A DNA stretch of 64,000 bases, from assembly GCA_016714815.1 (NCBI GenBank), contig JADKBZ010000002.1, forward strand, positions 558,001-622,000. Direction: 5' to 3'. Below the pieces are notes generated by a model, which ran no database searches, had not been told where the DNA came from, and saw nothing but the letters and a program-made list of their open reading frames with translations. A program made the translations under genes and the position numbers. The DNA is from Holophagales bacterium (GTDB taxonomy: Bacteria; Acidobacteriota; Thermoanaerobaculia; UBA5066). Below are positions 60,184 through 64,000 of the stretch, one piece after another (the stretch's first letter is position 1; the number at the start of each line of letters is the position of its first letter).

Positions 60184-61166
60184 ATGTTTCGAATGAAGTC
60201 GGCGTCTGCGCTCCCGTCTGCCCCCCCATCACGGTAGACCCGGCGACTCTCCCCTCGGGGGGGCAGCCCGCCGTCCCCTATAGCGCGACGATCTCCGCGA
60301 CCGGCGGGACAGCGCCCTACACCTTCGGGGTGACGGCCGGTACGCTCCCCGCAGGGCTCACGCTCGTCTCCAGCGGCCCGTCCACCGCCCTCCTCTCCGG
60401 GACGCCGACCACGACCGGGACGTCGGTCTTCACGATCACCGCCACCGACGCCAACGGCTGCACGGGCTTCCGGGCCTACACGATCCGGATCAACCCCGCC
60501 GCCTGTCCGTCGATGACCATCCTTCCCGCAACTCTCCCCAACACCGTGCTGGGATCCCCCTACAGCCAGCCGATCACCGCCAGCGGCAGCACCCCCGACA
60601 CGTACGTCTATACCGTGACGGCCGGCGCTCTTCCGCCGGGCCTCGCGCTCACTCCGCTCACCGCCACCAAGACCGTAACCCTGGCAGGCACTCCCACGAC
60701 CGCCGGCAACTACAGCTTCACCGTCACCGCCACGGACCAGAACGGCTGCCAGGTGAGCCAGGCCTACACGATGCTGGTCAACCCGGCCGCCTGCCCGACG
60801 GTCACGGTCCTGCCCGCCCTGCTCCCCTATCCCGTCCTCGGAGTCCCCTACTCGCAGACGATCTCGGCCACCGGCGGCACCGGACCGTACGTCTTCAGCG
60901 TGTCGGCCGGCTCGCTCCCGCCCGGACTGACGCTCAGCCCTCTCACCGCGACGGCCACGGCCACCCTGTCGGGGACGCTCACCACACCGGGCATCTACGA
61001 CTTCACGATCACGGCGACCGACGTGAACGGCTGTCCCGGAGCGCAGGCCTACAGGTTCATGAACGGCGGCGCCACGGGAATCCCGACGCTCTCGACCTGG
61101 GGACTGCTCCTTCTCGCGACGCTCACGGGCCTCGGTTCGGTCTGGGCCCTCCGGAGAGCCGCCTGA
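60184..61166 (+). CDS. Putative-Ig repeat protein with IPTL-CTERM sorting signal, 5' end damaged
   Basis: An ATG at 60184 with AGGAGG upstream reads MFRMKSASALPSAPPSR then stops. The frame of the repeats, open from 60075, has no usable start. It begins NEVGVCAPVCPPITVDPATLPSG. Three ~95-residue Ig-like repeats follow (each starting C-x-x-(I/M/V)T-(V/I)-x-PA-x-LP and with PPGL...GTPTTxGxYxFTxTATDxNGC). The C-terminus is GIPTLSTWGLLLLATLTGLG followed by SVWALRRAA, the IPTL-CTERM signal recognised by exosortase-type systems. Loss of the signal-peptide region, or an indel in the 7-C run near 60220, would explain the start problem. It would be a surface protein if intact. Confidence 0.7.
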
Positions 61167-61202
61167 CCTGACCCCGGGCCACGGATCCAGCCTCTCCCTC
61201 GG

Positions 61203-61244
61203 AGCCCTGCCCGCCAGACCTGGCCGGCAGGGCTTCTCTCTTTT
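61203..61244 (+). terminator. Rho-independent terminator after the IPTL protein gene
   Basis: A 9-bp stem (61203-61211 with 61226-61234) followed by TCTCTCTTTT. Confidence 0.7.
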
Positions 61245-61349
61245 CGGGCCGGCCAGAAAACGGAAACGGCGGCGGGGTCCCGAACCGGGAGTCCCCCGCC
61301 GCCGCGCGAGCCGACGTCCGGAGCCTTTCCGGCTCCGGACCGCTGGCCC

Positions 61350-61901
61350 CTACTTCTTCATGCCGACGGTGAGCTCGTTGTTCACGTCCTTGACGCCCTT
61401 GGTGCCGCGCGCGATCCGCTCGGCTTCGCTCTTGATCGTCGACGAGCTGACGCGCCCGATGAGGGTGACGACCGACTGCGAGGAGCTGACGTCGATGTCG
61501 CCGGCCTTGATGCCGGAGGCGGCGATCAGCTTCGATTTGACCTGCGAGCTGATCAGGACGTCGTCGGTCCAGCTGCCGACCGTCCTCTCTCCGACCGTCA
61601 GGTCGTTCACCACGCCGCCGACGTCGTTCGTGCGCCACGAGATCCGGGCGGCTTCCCGCCGGGCCTCTTCCGTGTCGACGACGCCCGTCAGGTGGACGAC
61701 GCCTTCCCGGGTCTGCACTTCCACCTGGCGAGCCTTCACCTTTTCGCTGTTCTGAAGCGAGTCCTGGATGGACGACGTGATGGCCGAGTCCGCCGTCCGC
61801 GTCTCCTTGGGCACCATCGAGGAGGCGCACCCCGCGGCCATCGCGAGGGACGCTGCGGCGAGGAGGCCGGGAACGAGGAGTCCGATACGAGGGTTCTTCA
61901 T
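61350..61901 (-). CDS. BON-domain lipoprotein (OsmY-like)
   Basis: 183 residues, ATG at 61901 with AGGAC upstream. Signal with lipobox: LVPGLLAAASLAMAAGC. Two BON domains follow: ITSSIQDSLQNSEKVKARQVEVQTREGVVHLTGVVDTEEARREAARI and LISSQVKSKLIAASGIKAGDIDVSSSQSVVTLIGRVSSSTIKSEAERIA, each with the V-x-L-x-G-x-V turn. OsmY-type proteins guard the periplasm against osmotic and envelope stress and bind membranes. A perfect -24/-12 element lies upstream, paired with that of the PRC gene. Confidence 0.92.
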   Translation of the reverse strand: MKNPRIGLLVPGLLAAASLAMAAGCASSMVPKETRTADSAITSSIQDSLQNSEKVKARQVEVQTREGVVHLTGVVDTEEARREAARISWRTNDVGGVVNDLTVGERTVGSWTDDVLISSQVKSKLIAASGIKAGDIDVSSSQSVVTLIGRVSSSTIKSEAERIARGTKGVKDVNNELTVGMKK

Positions 61902-62073
61902 GATCGTAGGTCCTTTCGGGCGGCCCTCGGGGCCGCCAGGTCGGGCGCCGGGGGGAGCTCCGGCGCGGATTTCGGGCACGGCTGCGGCTTCGTGTGGACA
62001 AAGGGCAGGACCCCGCCAGCCAGAATGAGATGGGACGCCGGCCCTCGCCGGACCTGGAACACCCAATGGATGC

Positions 62074-62088
62074 GCAAGAGGGGTGCCA
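62074..62088 (-). promoter_or_regulatory. Sigma-54-type element for the BON lipoprotein
   Basis: Reads TGGCACCCCTCTTGC on the reverse strand. Predicted start near 62062, leaving a ~160-nt leader. With 62228 it is what the 396-nt divergent gap 61902-62297 holds. Confidence 0.6.
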
Positions 62089-62227
62089 GTACCGGACGCG
62101 CGCGCGGCCTTCGCCGAGCCTCCACGCCCCGCCACCCAAACGCCTCGACGGGCCCGCCGGGCTGTATTCCTTTCAACGCGGAGGGAATTGCTGCAAGCCG
62201 GAGGCGCCTTCCCGCTCTCGCGGATCG

Positions 62228-62242
62228 TGGCATTTCGCTTGC
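62228..62242 (+). promoter_or_regulatory. Sigma-54-type element for the PRC-barrel gene
   Basis: Reads TGGCATTTCGCTTGC. Predicted start near 62254, 44 nt before the ATG. Confidence 0.6.
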
Positions 62243-62297
62243 GCAACACGGGGCTCGGACGGCCCGCTCCGGGGCCGGGCCGAAGAAGGAGACCCGC

Positions 62298-62669
62298 ATG
62301 ACGACGACTCTGGTGGAAGCACGACCCCACGTTCTCGCCGCCTCGACCCTCAAGGGCAATGTCGTGAAGAACCTCTCCGGCGAAAAGCTCGGCACGATCG
62401 AGGAGTTCATGATCGACCTGGACAGCGGGAGGATCGGCTACTGCGTCCTCTCGTTCGGGGGAGTCCTCGGGATCGGCGACAAGCTGTTCGCCATTCCCTA
62501 CAAGGCGATGACCCTCGACACCAGGGACCACACCTTCACGCTCGACATCGCGAAGGAGCGCCTCGAGAAGGCGCCCGGCTTCGACAAGAACGCCTGGCCC
62601 GACATGACCGACCGGGCCTGGGGAGAGCGCGTCTACGGCTTCTACGACGTCCAGCCCTACTGGATGTAG
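62298..62669 (+). CDS. PRC-barrel domain protein
   Basis: 123 residues, ATG after AAGGAG. One PRC barrel: HVLAASTLKGNVVKNLSGEKLGTIEEFMIDLDSGRIGYCVLSFGGVLGIGDKLFAIPYKAM, followed by TFTLDIAKERLEKAPGF and an aromatic C-terminus (GFYDVQPYW). This is the widespread photosystem-like PRC stress protein found beside BON and CsbD genes in Gram-negatives. Cytosolic; function unknown. Confidence 0.92.
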   Translation: MTTTLVEARPHVLAASTLKGNVVKNLSGEKLGTIEEFMIDLDSGRIGYCVLSFGGVLGIGDKLFAIPYKAMTLDTRDHTFTLDIAKERLEKAPGFDKNAWPDMTDRAWGERVYGFYDVQPYWM

Positions 62670-62680
62670 GCCGGGGAATC

Positions 62681-62703
62681 GGGGCGGCGCCCGGCGCCGC
62701 CCC
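62681..62703. terminator. GC-rich hairpin between convergent genes
   Basis: A near-perfect palindrome (GGGGCGGCG arm at 62681-62689, CGCCGCCCC arm at 62695-62703, short loop). It has no T-tract. Confidence 0.5.
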
Positions 62704-62710
62704 GGCCCGT

Positions 62711-63394
62711 TCAGCGTCCCGGACGGAGAGGGAACGGAAGAACCTGGTCCCGGCTCCGAAGCGCTCCCTCGCCGGGCTTCGTGGAATCGGAAGGCCTGAG
62801 GGCCGCGGCGTCCCGGGAGCCGCTCCCGGTGGTCCCGATCCTCACGAAGTCGCCCGATCCGAGCGGCACCGCGACCCCCGCCCCGGTGACCCAGGCCGAT
62901 CCACGACCGACGGAAACGCAGGTCTCTCCCCCGCTGTCGACGTCGATCCGATACTGCCCGGCGCGCTCGAAGGTCACCAGGGCCGTCGCGGTATCGACCC
63001 CGAAGAACTCGCTCGGCCGCAGCTCCCGGACGAGAAACGCGGCGGACCCTCCCCAGACGTAGAACCTCCTCGCGCCGTCGACGAGGCCGATCGCCTCGAG
63101 ACCCGACCCGGACGAGAGGCGGATGTCGCATCCCGCGGTCCAGAGCTCCAGGCACGCGCCCCTGGCCGCGTAGAGCCGGTCGCCGGTCGCAACCGACAGG
63201 CCCGCGAACGCGGGCTTCCAGTCGTCCGCATCGCCGCCCCGGCTGTGAGAGACGCCCCCTGAAATCGACGCCACGCGCGCGACCGCCCCTCTCGCCTCGC
63301 CGCCGCCGGGCAGCCGGGTCCCGGAGCGGGGCGTCGCGACCTCCATGGAGAGGAGAGCCGTCCCGCTGCGGCCCGGCTCGAGCGATCCGACCAC
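62711..63394 (-). CDS. FecR/DUF6600-like domain protein
   Basis: 227 residues from the GTG at 63394. The pattern VARVASISGGVSHSRGGDADDWKPAFAGLSVATGDRLYAARGACLELWT is the start of the FecR-type beta domain used in DUF6600 proteins (phrases like VATGDRLY). It continues through strands such as ARRFYVWGGSAAFLVRE and FGVDTATALVTFERAGQYRIDVD. There is no signal peptide, and relatives are usually longer, so this may be a truncated copy. The gene starts 4 nt after the small membrane protein gene, suggesting cotranscription. Confidence 0.65.
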   Translation of the reverse strand: MVGSLEPGRSGTALLSMEVATPRSGTRLPGGGEARGAVARVASISGGVSHSRGGDADDWKPAFAGLSVATGDRLYAARGACLELWTAGCDIRLSSGSGLEAIGLVDGARRFYVWGGSAAFLVRELRPSEFFGVDTATALVTFERAGQYRIDVDSGGETCVSVGRGSAWVTGAGVAVPLGSGDFVRIGTTGSGSRDAAALRPSDSTKPGEGALRSRDQVLPFPLRPGR

Positions 63395-63398
63395 GGCC

Positions 63399-63548
63399 TC
63401 AGACCACTCTTCGTCCCTGGAGGAGGCGGATGACCACGACGACGACCGCGACGACGAGAAGGATGTGGATGAGGCCGCCCATCGTGTACGAGGTCACCAT
63501 GCCGAGGAGCCAGAGGATCAGGAGAATGGCGAGAATCGTGTAGAGCAT
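63399..63548 (-). CDS. lmo0937-like small membrane protein
   Basis: 49 residues: MLYTILAILLILWLLGMVTS followed by a second hydrophobic helix GLIHILLVVAVVVVVIRLL and a basic tail QGRRVV. The two-helix pattern with GMVTSYTMGG turn matches the lmo0937 family. ATG at 63548 has GGAGA upstream. The -24/-12 element at 63641 gives an 80-nt leader. The function is unknown; members are abundant in stress regions of diverse bacteria. Confidence 0.8.
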   Translation of the reverse strand: MLYTILAILLILWLLGMVTSYTMGGLIHILLVVAVVVVVIRLLQGRRVV

Positions 63549-63640
63549 CGGGTCTCCGCTTCTCCGTCTCCCCGCGTTTCGGGCGCGTGCCCGGGCGCGG
63601 CGGGGGGACGGGCTTCCGTCGCGCCTTCGAGACGGACGAC

Positions 63641-63655
63641 GCAAGCCCGCTGCCA
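63641..63655 (-). promoter_or_regulatory. Sigma-54-type element for the lmo0937-like gene
   Basis: Reads TGGCAGCGGGCTTGC on the reverse strand. Predicted start near 63629. Confidence 0.55.
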
Positions 63656-63675
63656 GCACGCCGGCCGTCTCTTCC

Positions 63676-64000
63676 TCAGGCCTTCGTCGTCCGGCGCAGG
63701 ACCAGCTTCCACGCCTCGACGACGACTACGACGACGACGCCGGAGCCGAGGACGACGAGGAGATCGCGCGCGCCGAGCGGAGCCGTCCGGAAGACTCTCT
63801 GGAGAACCGGCACGTAGACGACCGCCACCTGCAGGGCGACCGTCGAGAAGAACGCGCCGACCATCAGCGGGTTCGTGAAGAGCCCGAGGTGGAAGAGCGA
63901 GCTCCGCTCGGAGCGGACCTCGAGCGCCAGGACCACCTGCGAGAAGATCAGCGTCGTGAAGAGGAGCGTCTGCCAGGCCGGGTCGCCGGTCCGGTACGAC
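63676..64000 (-). CDS. Cation-transporting P-type ATPase, C-terminal part (cut by window edge)
   Basis: The last ~108 codons: SYRTGDPAWQTLLFTTLIFSQ followed by VVLALEVRSERSSLFHLGLFTNPLMVGAFFSTVALQVAVVYVPVLQRVFRTAPLGARDLLVVLGSGVVVVVVVEAWKLVLRR. This is the final transmembrane helices of the Cation_ATPase_C domain of PacL/SERCA-type pumps (the FT(T/S)LxFxQ and NPxLxxA turns and the VFxTxPL(G/S)xxD(L/W) motif). The catalytic domains lie outside the window, so ion specificity is unknown. Confidence 0.85.
   Translation of the reverse strand, partial: SYRTGDPAWQTLLFTTLIFSQVVLALEVRSERSSLFHLGLFTNPLMVGAFFSTVALQVAVVYVPVLQRVFRTAPLGARDLLVVLGSGVVVVVVVEAWKLVLRRTTKA

Noticed and set aside
60330..61166. GTG at 60330 as the start of the Ig-repeat protein
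   Set aside because: It falls in the middle of the first repeat and would give no signal peptide. The frame is clearly coding upstream of it.
1..64000. tRNA, rRNA, CRISPR arrays, insertion sequences, integrases
   Set aside because: None recognised by eye on either strand; no transposase, integrase or direct-repeat array was found.

Overview
This is a G+C-rich window (by eye close to 70%) from a Gram-negative bacterium. Outer-membrane beta-barrel proteins, lipoproteins, RND/MacAB-type export, BON and PRC-barrel envelope proteins and an IPTL-type C-terminal sorting signal all point that way. The mix (KaiB/KaiC, a sortase in a diderm, type III polyketide synthase, DUF748/DUF3943/DUF2383 proteins, many -24/-12 promoter-like elements) suggests Acidobacteriota or a deltaproteobacterial/myxobacterial relative. 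That placement is inference; there is no rRNA or other decisive marker here. I saw no tRNA, rRNA, CRISPR array, insertion sequence or phage. Several genes carry a single frameshift, often at a short homopolymer, so some apparent pseudogenes may be consensus errors.

Layout. 1-6570: a cut cupin gene, then reverse-strand genes for a 5'-nucleotidase-like phosphoesterase, a ferritin-like fragment, a DJ-1/PfpI protein, a di-haem cytochrome c overlapping a cysteine-rich U32 protein, and two envelope-stress membrane proteins (DUF3618, DUF1469). 6815-11781 (+): FAD/Rieske oxidoreductase, DUF748 protein, methyltransferase read through into a DUF883 protein, small membrane protein. 11919-15214 (-): ACP-fused fatty acyl-AMP ligase, type III PKS and a 26-residue membrane peptide. 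15285-18544 (-): MacAB-like exporter with a frameshifted adaptor. 18760-23988 (-): kaiC, kaiB and a PAS/GAF/degenerate-GGDEF/EAL protein. Divergent from it at 24478-30070 (+) are a CHASE3/multi-PAS hybrid kinase, a REC-HD-GYP regulator and a glycine-zipper protein. 30164-33288 (-): PAS-GAF-HD-GYP protein. 33603-34293 (+): a lipoprotein and a small membrane protein. 34331-36880 (-): a wall-remodelling operon (L,D-transpeptidase, M15-like and M23 peptidases).

37106-40905 (+): PAS protein, glycosidase-like secreted protein, formylglycine-generating-enzyme-like protein. 40902-45221 (-): secreted hypothetical protein, chalcone-isomerase-like protein, Ig/Fn3 surface protein, alpha/beta hydrolase and a second tiny membrane peptide. 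45321-48193 (+): DUF2383 protein, cardiolipin synthase-like PLD, endonuclease/exonuclease/phosphatase. 48161-49587 (-): a sortase with its likely substrate. 49798-50562 (+): PRC-barrel protein. 50639-51473 (-): YflT-like stress protein. 51632-53434 (+): grpE-cbpA-cbpM chaperone operon. 53431-58662 (-): AI-2E transporter family protein, YihY, PAP2 and DUF3943 genes. 59101-61166 (+): diguanylate cyclase and an IPTL-CTERM Ig-repeat protein. 61350-64000: BON lipoprotein, PRC-barrel protein, FecR-like protein, small membrane protein and the C-terminus of a P-type ATPase.

The thread tying the window together is a repeated (T/C)GGC-N7-(T/G/C)TGC element with the exact geometry of a sigma-54 -24/-12 promoter. 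I found 27 copies upstream of genes, often in divergent pairs. They precede stress, envelope, signalling and chaperone genes, so the window reads as part of one large RpoN-type stress/envelope regulon. Cyclic-di-GMP turnover (one active-looking cyclase, one EAL, two HD-GYP proteins) and a Kai module sit inside it. No sigma-54 activator gene was recognised in the window.
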